From an uncultured Subdoligranulum sp. (GTDB lineage Bacteria > Bacillota > Clostridia > Oscillospirales > Ruminococcaceae): DNA of 64,000 nucleotides. The stretch's first letter is position 1. Each line of letters starts with the position of its first letter. The position numbers and the translations under genes were made by a program. The stretch covers positions 434,001-498,000 of the forward strand of contig NZ_OZ007030.1 of NCBI RefSeq assembly GCF_963931595.1. The letters run 5' to 3'. The notes beneath the pieces were generated by a model that saw nothing but the letters and a program-made list of their open reading frames with translations, did not search any database and had not been told where the DNA came from. Shown one piece after another: positions 8,515 through 16,536 of the stretch.

Positions 8515-8550
8515 AGACCCCATCCTGCCGGATGGGGTCTTCATTTGTTT
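8515..8550 (+). terminator. Terminator of the FHA/ABC operon
   Basis: An 11-bp perfect stem (8515-8525 with 8530-8540) with a TGCC loop is followed by TCATTTGTTT. It starts 4 bases after the permease stop. Confidence 0.85.
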
Positions 8551-8564
8551 AGAAATTATAAAAC

Positions 8565-8661
8565 GTCTGCGCCGGCGGACATGAGCCGACCGGCGCAGAC
8601 ACATACAGGGAAATTTGACGGCAAATTGTGTGCGGCAAGTGCGCGATTTGCCGTCAAATTT
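8565..8661. repeat. Two consecutive long inverted repeats
   Basis: The first is an 11-bp perfect hairpin (8565-8575 with 8590-8600). The second is a 16-bp perfect inverted repeat (8611-8626 with 8646-8661) with a 19-nt loop. Neither is followed by a clean T-run, so they are not obvious terminators. They lie between convergent transcription units and could be a small repeat element or structured RNA. Nothing else is seen between 8551 and 8738. Confidence 0.6.
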
Positions 8662-8738
8662 TGTCGAGGGGGAATCCAAAGGGGGGAATAGGACCGTCAG
8701 GCACCGCCGTGCGGGACTGTTCCCTCCTTTGAAGAGCA

Positions 8739-9671
8739 TTACTCTTGCCGCCGCAGCCGGTCGGCCGCTTCCTGGGCTGCAGCCCGTGCGTTGCGGGCCA
8801 GCCGCCGCAGGTGGACCAGCGCCTGGCGGGTGGCCGCCAGCGTCTCGGCATAGCGGGCACTCTGCATCCGGGGAAAGGCGCGCAGCAGACGCCGGGTACC
8901 CAGCCGGTCCAGATCGATGTCCCGCAGCTTGGCGCGCAGGGCCTCGGCGCGGGCGGTCAGTTCGGTGCGTAGGGCGTCGGCGTTCTCCCGGCTCTCCAGT
9001 TTGGCCAGGGCCAGCTGGAGCTTCTGCTCATCCAGCAGGGTATCGGCGGTCATGGCGCCGGTACCCAGCAGCTGGGTCAGCTTGTCGCTGGAAATCCGCA
9101 GCCGGGCGCGCAGCTCGTCGATCTCCCGCAGCCGCCGGTTCAGTCCGGCCGCGGCCGCTGCCGAGGCACCCAGATCCACCGCGAAGAAGACCAGCAGCAC
9201 GCAGTCCAGCGGCAGCAGCACCCGGAAGGGCAGCGCATCGCTGCCGCGGGCCAGCAGCGGGTGAACGACCTTGATCATGATCACGCTGCCCAGCCCCCAC
9301 AACAGGGAAAACTGGGGGCAGATATACCCGCCCAGATTGCCCTTGAGATGGGAGTAATCCCACCACCGGATGTGGTAGAGCCGGAACAGCGCCCAGCCGC
9401 CGATCAGCTCGATGGCGGTGGTCAGCACCATGCCCACCAGGAACACCGTCAGCACACCGGGGGCTCCGTCGCCATGGGGCAGCCGCCCCATGCAGTGGAG
9501 CAGCCCCACCATGCCGAAACCGTAGATGGGGCAGATGGGCCCGCACAGAAAGCCCCGGTTGACCAGACGGTGCTCCCGGATGGCCGCGTAGATCACCTCC
9601 ACGCACCAGCCCAGGATGCCGTAGACGAAAAACCAGTACAGGGCGCGGGCAGCCACCTCAGGCGAGGTCAT
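8739..9671 (-). CDS. CmpB-like multispanning membrane protein (putative ABC permease family)
   Basis: The N-terminal ~190 residues match the family usually named putative ABC transporter permease type IV (CmpB): the opening YWFFVYGILGWCVE, then RGFLCGPICPIYG and a WDYSH...GYICPQFSLLWG segment, with about five membrane helices. The remaining ~110 residues are a charged coiled coil of Arg/Ala/Leu-rich helices. Two consecutive ATG codons occur at 9674 and 9671; the second is chosen because it leaves 6 nt after the AGGAGG. The start overlaps the trmB 3' end, so the two are co-translated. The actual transport role of this family is not established. Confidence 0.8.
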   Translation of the reverse strand: MTSPEVAARALYWFFVYGILGWCVEVIYAAIREHRLVNRGFLCGPICPIYGFGMVGLLHCMGRLPHGDGAPGVLTVFLVGMVLTTAIELIGGWALFRLYHIRWWDYSHLKGNLGGYICPQFSLLWGLGSVIMIKVVHPLLARGSDALPFRVLLPLDCVLLVFFAVDLGASAAAAAGLNRRLREIDELRARLRISSDKLTQLLGTGAMTADTLLDEQKLQLALAKLESRENADALRTELTARAEALRAKLRDIDLDRLGTRRLLRAFPRMQSARYAETLAATRQALVHLRRLARNARAAAQEAADRLRRQE

Positions 9672-10392
9672 CATTATCCTCCTGCTGGCGGGCCAGCTCC
9701 TTGGGCTCCACCCAGCTCACCGTGCTGTCCGGCCCCTTGCGGGCGATCAGCGCCTTGATGGGAATGCCCTGCTCGCTGAACATCCCCTCGTGCTCGGTGC
9801 GCAGATTCCAGGCCGGTTCGTCGGCGTGGAGGTCGAAGGTCTGCCAGGTGATCTCGAACCCGGCGGCCGGGAAGTAGGCCAGACTGTCGCGGAAGAGGTC
9901 ATCGTCATCGGTCTTGAACCAGATCTCGGCCCCCTCGTCCATCAGGGCGCGGTACTGCAGTAGCTGCCGGGGATGGGTCAGCCGGTGCTTGTGGCTTCCG
10001 GCATTCTTGCTCCAGGGATTGCAGAAATTGATGTAGATTCGCGCCACCCGGTCGGCGGGGGAGAAGGCGTTGCCCAGCCGCTCGATGTCCAGGCTGGCGA
10101 TCTTCACATTGTCGGGGGGGAGCTGCCGGGCGGCGTAGGCGGCCTCCACCTTGCGCTTGGCCAGGATCAGCACCTTGTCGGTGATGTCGATGCCCAGATA
10201 GTTGATGTCGGGGTGGGCCGGGGCAATCTGGGCCAGAAAACCGCCCTTGCCGCAGCCCAGTTCCAGATGCCAGGGCTGGTCGGGCCGGGCGTAGAGCTCG
10301 CGCCAGTGGCCGCTGTGGGTCAGCGGCTCGTGAACGTGGAAGTCGCAGGCCAGCAGCTCCGGCCGTGCGTAGGGTTTGAATCGCATGCGCAT
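9658..10392 (-). CDS. trmB: tRNA (guanine-N7-)-methyltransferase
   Basis: Converts G46 in the tRNA variable loop to 7-methylguanosine using S-adenosylmethionine. The 244-residue product shows the SAM motif LELGCGKGGF (43-52), the acidic binder GIDITDK, the family signature NFCNPWSKNAGSHKHRLTHP and the C-terminal TEHEGMF motif. ATG 10392 is chosen because AGGAG lies about 10 nt upstream; the frame stays open further but would run into alaX. It sits between the AlaX-type gene and the CmpB-like gene in a leftward operon. Confidence 0.95.
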   Translation of the reverse strand: MRMRFKPYARPELLACDFHVHEPLTHSGHWRELYARPDQPWHLELGCGKGGFLAQIAPAHPDINYLGIDITDKVLILAKRKVEAAYAARQLPPDNVKIASLDIERLGNAFSPADRVARIYINFCNPWSKNAGSHKHRLTHPRQLLQYRALMDEGAEIWFKTDDDDLFRDSLAYFPAAGFEITWQTFDLHADEPAWNLRTEHEGMFSEQGIPIKALIARKGPDSTVSWVEPKELARQQEDNDDLA

Positions 10393-10412
10393 AACGTAGG
10401 TACTCCTGTTGG

Positions 10413-11564
10413 TTAGAGATTTTCTGCAAGGAAGGCGCGCACCCGCGCCTCGTCGGCGTCCGCCAGACTGCCCTGGCAGAAGGCCGGTTTGCCGCCGCCG
10501 CGGCCGGCGAAGGCTTCGTTGAGGGCCCGGCCCACCGGCCGCACGTCCCCGCCCGGGGCCGCCGCCAGGGCGTAGGCCAGCCCTTGGCCGCCCGGGGCCA
10601 GGGCGCAGCAGGCGGCACCCGTGTCGGCTGCCACCGTCATGGCGATGCGCCGCAGCCCGTCGCCGTCGGCGCCCTCGGCCCACACCGTGCAGGGCTTGCC
10701 CGGTTGGGCGCCCGCCGCACAGGCGGCTGCCAGGGCGTTCTGCAGGGAGGCCAGCCGCTGTTTCAGTCTGGCTTCCGCCTCCAGCAGCCGCCCGGCCGCG
10801 CCCGTCAGATTGCCCACCGGCACCGACAGCAGCCGTCCCGCCGCCTCGGCGTCGGCCCAGCCGGCCGCCACGGCGTCATAAGCGCGCTGGCCGCAGGCCA
10901 CGGCCAGCCGCATGCCCACCTTGTAGTGCTGGGCGGAGATGATCTTGATGAGCCCCACCTCGCCGGTGCGGGCCAGGTGGGTGCCGCAGCAGGCGCAGCG
11001 GTCGCCGCCCGCCTCCACCAGCCGCACGGGGCCTTCCAGCTCCTTTTTGCTGCGGTACTCGGTGGCGGCCAGCGTGGCGGCGTCGGGCACATAGCAGCGC
11101 ACCCGGGTGTCGGCCCGGACGGCGGCGTTGGCTTCGGCCTCGGCGGCCGCCAGCTGTTGGGCGGTCAGCGGAATGCTGGTATCCATCCGCACATAGGGGC
11201 TGCCGATGTGGAACCCCACATTCTCGGCGCCGTACAAACGGTGCAGTGTGCCGCTCAGAATATGTTCCCCGGTGTGCTGCTGCATGGCGTCCAGCCGGGC
11301 GGGCCAGTCCAGCAGCCCCTCCACCGGGGCGCCCACCGGCAGCGGCGCGTCGGTGGTGTGGGTGATGGTCTGCCCGTCGGTGTGCACGGCCAGCACCCGG
11401 GCATCCCCCAGGCGGCCGGTGTCGCAGGGCTGACCGCCCCCCTCGGGGAAAAAGGCGGTGCGGTCCAGCACCACCGCCCAGCCGCCTTTGACTTCGCGGC
11501 AGTCCAGCACGGTGGCGGTGAACCGCTGAAGATAGGAATCGGTTTCGTACAGTTTCTCGGTCAC
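10413..11564 (-). CDS. Alanyl-tRNA editing protein, AlaX type with DHHA1 domain
   Basis: A 383-residue stand-alone homologue of the editing half of alanyl-tRNA synthetase, expected to hydrolyse Ser- or Gly-tRNA(Ala). Zinc ligands are visible as HTGEH (97-101) and CCGTH (192-196), with the GGGQPCDTG motif near 42-50. The C-terminal DHHA1 domain ends in GRGGGKPAFCQGS. Its length fits the long AlaX class. The start is GTG 11564, with GGAG about 14 nt upstream, a little far. It is first in a leftward operon with trmB and the CmpB-like gene. Confidence 0.9.
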   Translation of the reverse strand: MTEKLYETDSYLQRFTATVLDCREVKGGWAVVLDRTAFFPEGGGQPCDTGRLGDARVLAVHTDGQTITHTTDAPLPVGAPVEGLLDWPARLDAMQQHTGEHILSGTLHRLYGAENVGFHIGSPYVRMDTSIPLTAQQLAAAEAEANAAVRADTRVRCYVPDAATLAATEYRSKKELEGPVRLVEAGGDRCACCGTHLARTGEVGLIKIISAQHYKVGMRLAVACGQRAYDAVAAGWADAEAAGRLLSVPVGNLTGAAGRLLEAEARLKQRLASLQNALAAACAAGAQPGKPCTVWAEGADGDGLRRIAMTVAADTGAACCALAPGGQGLAYALAAAPGGDVRPVGRALNEAFAGRGGGKPAFCQGSLADADEARVRAFLAENL

Positions 11565-11601
11565 AGGAAAAACGGAATCTCCTTTTTCGTGAATTTTTCC
11601 T

Positions 11602-11650
11602 ATTATACCATAAAACAGGTGTGGAAAAAAACACCGAAATCTTATATAAT
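11602..11650. promoter_or_regulatory. Divergent promoter region
   Basis: A TATAAT box on the minus strand (11602-11607) faces the alaX gene. A TATAAT box on the plus strand (11645-11650) faces the lipoprotein gene at 11695. Neither has a strong -35 hexamer at 17 bp, so activity may depend on regulators. Confidence 0.55.
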
Positions 11651-11694
11651 AAAAAGCAATCCGATTTTAGTACAGAATGTAAGGAATTTGCCCT

Positions 11695-12960
11695 ATGAAG
11701 ATGATCCGTTTCGCGGCGCTGGCCCTGCCGGCGCTGCTGCTGGCGGGATGTGCCGCCAATCCGCTGACGATGCTCGGCCCCACCGAGAACACCGCCACGG
11801 TGGAGACGGCCGCTGCGCCCGCTGCCCAGACGCTGAATGTCTATGCCACCGACGCCTTGCTGCCGGCGCTGCAGGCCTATGCCGACGCCCAGCAGGTGAC
11901 GCTGAACGTCACCGACGATCCGGCCGCCGCCGACCTGGCGGCGCTGGACCACACTCCCGGCGACCTTGTGGACGGGCTGGACGTGGCGGGGGATATCCTG
12001 CTGGAGGCAGCCGCCGCCCGGGCGGGCATCACCGGCAGTGCCGACGCCCTGCCCCTGGGCCGCAGCCTCTACGGCTACTGGGTCAACGGCACGGTGGTGA
12101 CCTCGCTTTTGGGAGAAAACGGCCTGACCGCCCTGCAGAACGCCAGCTGGGACGAGTGGAGCGACTTTGTGGAGACGCTGCAGGCCTGGCTGGCCGAGCC
12201 CGAGGCGGCTACCGTGACGCTGTCGGGCAGCGACTACACCCTGCCCGAAACAAAGCCCGACACGCTGCATGCCACGGGGGTCTTTTCCGAGCCCATGGAC
12301 CGGGTGGCCGGCTACACAGCGGCCATGCTGGCGGCGGGCAGTGAGGTGAATGAGGACACCCTCACCGGGCCGCTGAACGGTGTGTACAGCGCCGTGGTGC
12401 TGGAGTGGGAGAACCTGGCCGACAGCGACGAGACGGCGCTGTTCCGCCGGGCCACCCTCACCGACCTGCTGTCGGCCTACGGGGCGGAGGCCTGCCAGAG
12501 CCTGGTGCTGATCCCCTTCAAGTGCAACCTGGAGGAGAGTGACCTCTCCACCGAGGAATACAACCTCACCGGCCTGCTGAACTACCCGGTGCTGGCCGAC
12601 GCAGGCTACCTGACGCTGCGGGCCGGTGCCGATGAGACGGCCCAGAAGGCGGCCAAGAGTGCCGCGCTGTGGCTGTACAGCAGCGGGGAGGGGGAGGCCG
12701 CCCTCACCGAGACACTGGGCCTGATCACGCCGTGGAACACCGCGTCGGACAAGACCACGCTGGGCGCCATGCAGATCGAGCAGGCGGGCACCGGCATCCT
12801 GCCGGGCATCACGGTGACCCAGGCCCAGGCCGACGCGCTGGCCGCCAACGAGGAGACCCTGCGGGAGCCCAAGGGCACCACCGCGGAGCGCACCGCCTTC
12901 ACCGAGGCGGCGCTGGAGGTGCTGGCGCCCGCCGCAGCGGAGAGCGAAACTCAAGAATAA
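11695..12960 (+). CDS. Extracellular solute-binding lipoprotein
   Basis: A 421-residue lipoprotein with a signal peptide and lipobox LLAGC (cysteine at residue 19), an Ala/Thr-rich linker and a periplasmic-binding-protein-like domain (SLYGYWVNGTVV, then a C-terminal lobe with helices rich in Asp/Glu). It resembles family 1 sugar-binding proteins but is diverged, and no ABC permease genes are adjacent. The 4-alpha-glucanotransferase gene starts 41 bp downstream, which makes a maltodextrin or other glycan ligand plausible but unproven. AAGGA precedes the ATG by about 11 nt. Confidence 0.7.
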   Translation: MKMIRFAALALPALLLAGCAANPLTMLGPTENTATVETAAAPAAQTLNVYATDALLPALQAYADAQQVTLNVTDDPAAADLAALDHTPGDLVDGLDVAGDILLEAAAARAGITGSADALPLGRSLYGYWVNGTVVTSLLGENGLTALQNASWDEWSDFVETLQAWLAEPEAATVTLSGSDYTLPETKPDTLHATGVFSEPMDRVAGYTAAMLAAGSEVNEDTLTGPLNGVYSAVVLEWENLADSDETALFRRATLTDLLSAYGAEACQSLVLIPFKCNLEESDLSTEEYNLTGLLNYPVLADAGYLTLRAGADETAQKAAKSAALWLYSSGEGEAALTETLGLITPWNTASDKTTLGAMQIEQAGTGILPGITVTQAQADALAANEETLREPKGTTAERTAFTEAALEVLAPAAAESETQE

Positions 12961-13001
12961 CACCTGCCTGTGCAGGATTTTTACGGAAAAGGGGAATGAT
13001 G

Positions 13002-14543
13002 ATGGAACTGAAACGTTGCAGTGGAATCCTGATGCCGATTTCCAGCCTGCCCGGCGGGTACGGCATCGGCAGCCTGGGCGCCCCGGCGCGCCGTTTCGTG
13101 GACTTTCTGGCCCGGGCGGGGCAGAGTGTCTGGCAGATTCTGCCGGTGGGACCCACCGGGTATGCGGACAGCCCCTACCAGAGCTGTTCGGCCTTTGCGG
13201 GCAACCCCTATTTCATCGATCTGGACCTGCTGGCCAAGGACGGCCTGCTCCAGCGCAAGGACTATGCCTTCCTGCAGTGGGGCACCGACGAGGACCGGGT
13301 GGAGTACGGCACACTGTACAACCGCCGGTTCCCGGTGCTGCGCAAGGCCTACGAGAATTTCCTCAAGCGCCGCCCGGTGCCGGGGTTCGAGACGCCCTAT
13401 CCCGACGACTGGTACCGGTTCCAGTTCCTCTCGGCGGACTGGCTGCCCGACTACTGCCTGTACATGGCCATCAAGGAAGAAAACGGCATGATCGACTGGC
13501 AGCAGTGGCCCCGGGCGCTGCGGCTGCGGGAACCGGCGGCGCTGGCCAAGTTCCGGGCCGAGCATGCCCGGGAACTGGAATTCTGGGCCTTCCTGCAGTA
13601 TGAGTTCGACCGCCAGTGGAAGGCGCTGCATGCCTACGCGGCGTCCAAGGGCATCTCCATCATGGGGGATATCCCCATCTATGTGGCGCCGGATTCCGCC
13701 GATGCCTGGGCCGGTGCCGACCTGTTCGAGACCGACGCCGAGGGCCGGCCCCGTCGTGTGGCGGGCTGCCCGCCGGACTATTTTGCCGAGGACGGCCAGC
13801 TTTGGGGCAACCCCCTCTACGACTGGGACTACCACAAGCGCACCGGCTACGCCTGGTGGATCGGCCGGGTGCGGCATGCGCTGTCCATCTACGATATTCT
13901 GCGCATCGACCATTTCCGCGGGTTCGACACCTACTGGGCCATCCCGGCGGGGGACCCCACGGCCCGCAACGGCCGCTGGGAGCAGGGCCCCGGCATGGAG
14001 CTGTTCCGGGCGCTGCATGAGGCCATGGGGGATCTGCCCATCGTGGCGGAGGACCTGGGAGAGATGTTCCCCTCGGTGCGGCAGCTGCTGAAGGAGAGCG
14101 GCTTCCCCGGCATGAAGGTGCTGCAGTTTGCCTTCAGCGGCCAGGACAGCGAGGACCTGCCCCACAACTATCCGCGCAACTGCGTGGCCTACCCTGGCAC
14201 CCACGACAACAACACCCTGGCCGGCTGGTTTGCCGGGGAGGTGGGGACGGCGGGACGCCAGCAGGCCATCGACTACTTTGCCCTCACCGAGCAGGAGGGA
14301 TACCTGCGGGGTCTTTTGCGCGGCGTGCTGGCCAGCCCGGCGGCGCTGGCGGTGATCCCCATGGCGGACTGGCTGGAAGCGCCCGCCGAAGCCCGTATGA
14401 ACACCCCCGGCAAGGCCCAGGGCAACTGGCAGTGGCGCGCCGAGGCGAAGGCGCTGACCCCGGCCCTGGCCAAGGAGATCCGCACCCTGACCGCGCGGTA
14501 CTTCCGCACCGAGCCCCAGCCCCCGGCCGGGAAAGAGGAGTGA
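13002..14543 (+). CDS. malQ: 4-alpha-glucanotransferase (amylomaltase)
   Basis: A GH77 enzyme that transfers alpha-1,4-glucan segments between maltodextrins or glycogen in the cytoplasm. The 513-residue protein shows the family landmarks: SSLPGGYGIGSLG at the N-terminus, QILPVGPTGY, the IMGDIPIYVAPDSADAW motif, the catalytic Asp in LRIDHFRGFD, the acid/base Glu in VAEDLGE, and the C-terminal PGTHDNNT. Three ATG codons occur in a row at 12996, 12999 and 13002; the third has the best distance from GGGG at 12991-12994. It follows the binding lipoprotein and probably shares its transcript; only a weak 5-bp hairpin (12963-12976) intervenes. Confidence 0.95.
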   Translation: MELKRCSGILMPISSLPGGYGIGSLGAPARRFVDFLARAGQSVWQILPVGPTGYADSPYQSCSAFAGNPYFIDLDLLAKDGLLQRKDYAFLQWGTDEDRVEYGTLYNRRFPVLRKAYENFLKRRPVPGFETPYPDDWYRFQFLSADWLPDYCLYMAIKEENGMIDWQQWPRALRLREPAALAKFRAEHARELEFWAFLQYEFDRQWKALHAYAASKGISIMGDIPIYVAPDSADAWAGADLFETDAEGRPRRVAGCPPDYFAEDGQLWGNPLYDWDYHKRTGYAWWIGRVRHALSIYDILRIDHFRGFDTYWAIPAGDPTARNGRWEQGPGMELFRALHEAMGDLPIVAEDLGEMFPSVRQLLKESGFPGMKVLQFAFSGQDSEDLPHNYPRNCVAYPGTHDNNTLAGWFAGEVGTAGRQQAIDYFALTEQEGYLRGLLRGVLASPAALAVIPMADWLEAPAEARMNTPGKAQGNWQWRAEAKALTPALAKEIRTLTARYFRTEPQPPAGKEE

Positions 14544-14620
14544 TTTGTAAACATCGCCAGTATTTCCACCGTCTGCCGCGAAATTCTTTGTGCAAGGGCT
14601 ACCTAGGAAAAAGTCCCAAA

Positions 14621-14650
14621 TTGTGGTAAAATAATACCAATATATATAAT
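14621..14650 (+). promoter_or_regulatory. Promoter of the GGDEF-like gene
   Basis: TTGTGG (14621-14626), an 18-bp spacer and TATAAT (14645-14650) precede the ATG at 14697 by about 46 bp. Confidence 0.7.
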
Positions 14651-14696
14651 GCCGTTCTGCGGGACGGAAGATGCTTTTCGCAAGTGAGGGAGCGAT

Positions 14697-15482
14697 ATGA
14701 AGCTGAAATATACGAAGGAGGAACTGGCGGTTGAGGTAACAGCGCTGGAACAGGTCTTCGATCAGGTGCAGATTGTGGACCCCTACCGCGGGGCGCTGCT
14801 GGACCCTGTGACGCTGGAACCGGGCGAGGAGTGCGGCTCGGTGCCGATGCTGGATGACGGCGGCCGCGGTCTGCAGTTCGACCAGGACAAAATGCGCATC
14901 TACCAGGGCATCCGGGTGGAGGATCACCCCTGTGTGCTGCTGGTGCATTTCCGCATTCCCCATGACAGCAATGTGTCGGCGGGGGCGCAGAATTCCTACG
15001 ACCGGGCCATGGCCCAGTACCAGGACGATATGCGCCGGGACTACATCACCGGTGTGTACAATGCCCGGTATATCCAGGAGGAATACCGCAGCTACGCCGA
15101 AAAGCAGGCCATGCAGGGCAAGCCGGTGGGCGCCGTGATGCTGCGCGTCAACGAATACTGGAACCTGCGGGACAAGGAGTCCGAGCAGGCGGCGGAGTGC
15201 TGCCTGAACACGGCGGCGGGCATTCTGCAGCTGGCCGTGGGCACCGACCGTGACCACGCCGTGCTGGCCCGGCTGGAGGACGGCCTGTTTGTGGCCATCA
15301 CGGTGGGCATGCCGGCGGCCCGGCTGGCCCAGACCATCCAGGAGGCGCTGGAATCTTCCCGCAAGGTGTTCAGCATCACGCTGGCACGGCGGGGCACCTT
15401 CACGGTGAGCACCGCCAGCGCCGAATGGGGCGAGACTTCCTCCTGGGAAATGATGCTCTCCCTGGCCCAGCAGCGTCTGTGA
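14697..15482 (+). CDS. Degenerate GGDEF-domain protein
   Basis: The 261-residue protein has an N-terminal ~95-residue region of unknown type, then a segment DYITGVYNARYIQEEY (115-130) that matches the D-x-LTG-x-N-R-R start of GGDEF domains. Where the catalytic GGDEF loop should be, the sequence is RLEDGLF (192-198), lacking the GG(D/E)EF residues. The metal-binding FKxxND motif is also missing. It is therefore unlikely to make c-di-GMP and may be a binding or structural relative. An AGGGAGCG site precedes the ATG. The gene is monocistronic, ending at the hairpin at 15498-15545. Confidence 0.6.
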   Translation: MKLKYTKEELAVEVTALEQVFDQVQIVDPYRGALLDPVTLEPGEECGSVPMLDDGGRGLQFDQDKMRIYQGIRVEDHPCVLLVHFRIPHDSNVSAGAQNSYDRAMAQYQDDMRRDYITGVYNARYIQEEYRSYAEKQAMQGKPVGAVMLRVNEYWNLRDKESEQAAECCLNTAAGILQLAVGTDRDHAVLARLEDGLFVAITVGMPAARLAQTIQEALESSRKVFSITLARRGTFTVSTASAEWGETSSWEMMLSLAQQRL

Positions 15483-15497
15483 TCTTTGCATAAAACG

Positions 15498-15549
15498 AAC
15501 CCCCCTGTGTACATACTATGCTTGACGCAAGTACACAAGGGGGTTTTTA
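15498..15549 (+). terminator. Terminator hairpin overlapping the next gene's ribosome binding site
   Basis: A 15-bp stem with one mismatch (15498-15512 with 15531-15545) is followed by TTTTT, giving a terminator for the GGDEF-like gene. The right arm contains AAGGGGG, 8 nt before the ATG at 15552, so the same hairpin would hide that gene's ribosome binding site. Confidence 0.7.
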
Positions 15550-15551
15550 CT

Positions 15552-15983
15552 ATGCAAAGCGACAACGAAAAGATGCTGCAGGAAATCGTCCAGAACACCG
15601 AACTGGGTAAGAACACGCTGGACGAGCTGATGGGGCTGACCCACGACCAGAAGCTGAAGGATGAGATGATGCGTCAGAAGCGGGAGTACCGGCGGATCAA
15701 CCAGGCGGCGCACACGGCGCTGGATGCCATCGGCGCCCAGGCTAAGGGCCAGAGCGCGGCCAACCGGATGAGTGTGAGCATGGGCATCCGCACCCGCACC
15801 ATGATGGACAAATCCACCCGCAACCTGGCCACCATGCTGGCGGAGGGCAGCGGCCAGGGGGTGCTGGACTGCAAGCGGGCTGAGAAGGACTATCCCACCG
15901 CCAGCCCCGGCGCCAAGAAACTCTGCGGCGAGCTGGAGGAACTCCAGGCCCGGGCGGAGAGCACCTGGCGGGAATTCATCTGA
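15552..15983 (+). CDS. Unknown helical protein (143 aa)
   Basis: A 143-residue, almost entirely alpha-helical, Met/Lys/Glu-rich protein without signal peptide, membrane segment or a family I recognise. A four-helix bundle is possible. The ATG at 15552 is chosen because AAGGGGG lies 8 nt upstream within the terminator hairpin; an earlier in-frame start would be inside that hairpin. Downstream, a promoter for the DUF523 gene begins 7 bp after its stop. No function is proposed. Confidence 0.7.
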   Translation: MQSDNEKMLQEIVQNTELGKNTLDELMGLTHDQKLKDEMMRQKREYRRINQAAHTALDAIGAQAKGQSAANRMSVSMGIRTRTMMDKSTRNLATMLAEGSGQGVLDCKRAEKDYPTASPGAKKLCGELEELQARAESTWREFI

Positions 15984-15989
15984 CGGCCC

Positions 15990-16018
15990 TTGCGGGCGGG
16001 CGGCCGGACTGGTATAAT
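15990..16018 (+). promoter_or_regulatory. Promoter of the DUF523 gene
   Basis: TTGCGG (15990-15995), a 17-bp spacer and TATAAT (16013-16018), about 34 bp before the GTG start at 16053. Confidence 0.85.
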
Positions 16019-16052
16019 CAGGGCAGAATGCGAAAAAGGAAGGGATCTGCCC

Positions 16053-16487
16053 GTGAGAATCCTGGTCAGTGCCTGTCTGCTGGGGGAAAACTGCAAGTAT
16101 AACGGCGGCAACAACCGCTGTGAAGCGCTGCTGCGGCGGCTGCAGGGCCATGAGGTCCTGCCGGTCTGCCCCGAGGTGCTCAGCGGCCTGGGCGTGCCCC
16201 GGCCCTGCGTGGAGCTGCGGGACGGTGTGGCCTACAACCAGTACGGCGAGAATGTGGACGCCGCCTTCCGGGCCGGGGTGGAAAAGGCCCTGGCGCAGAT
16301 CGAAGGGCAGCAGATAGATCTGGTGGTGCTGCAATCCCGCAGCCCCACCTGCGGTGTCAAACAGATCTATGATGGCACCTTCTCCCGCCGTCTCATCCCT
16401 GGCCAGGGCATGCTGGCGGCGGCGCTCACCGCCCGGGGCTACCGGGTGGTGGATGTGGAGGACATCGCCACCGTGCCGGAACTCTGA
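16053..16487 (+). CDS. DUF523 family protein (thiol-rich, COG1683 type)
   Basis: A 144-residue protein of the DUF523 family. Conserved features are visible: VSACLLGENCKYNGGNN at the start, PVCPEVLSGLGVPR, and the SRSPTCGVKQIYDGTF motif, with four or more invariant cysteines suggesting a metal or redox site. The biochemical role of the family is not established. The GTG at 16053 is chosen over an earlier open stretch because AAGGAAGGGA lies just upstream and the promoter would leave a normal leader. It converges on mtnN across a shared terminator. Confidence 0.85.
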   Translation: MRILVSACLLGENCKYNGGNNRCEALLRRLQGHEVLPVCPEVLSGLGVPRPCVELRDGVAYNQYGENVDAAFRAGVEKALAQIEGQQIDLVVLQSRSPTCGVKQIYDGTFSRRLIPGQGMLAAALTARGYRVVDVEDIATVPEL

Positions 16488-16495
16488 ACCAAGAA

Positions 16496-16528
16496 AAAAG
16501 CGGGACGCCCCCCGGGCGTCCCGCTTTT
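16496..16528. terminator. Bidirectional terminator between DUF523 gene and mtnN
   Basis: A perfect 15-bp stem (16496-16510 with 16514-16528) with a CCC loop and A/T runs on both arms serves both convergent genes. Confidence 0.95.
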
Positions 16529-16536
16529 GCTGTCTT

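Noticed and set aside
9658..10683. N-terminally extended TrmB reading back to 10683
   Set aside because: The extension overlaps alaX in another frame and lacks a ribosome binding site; the conserved protein starts at 10392 with AGGAG upstream.
10584..12963. Long overlapping frames on both strands across alaX and the lipoprotein gene
   Set aside because: Both are shadows of the domain-bearing genes and cross the divergent promoter region.
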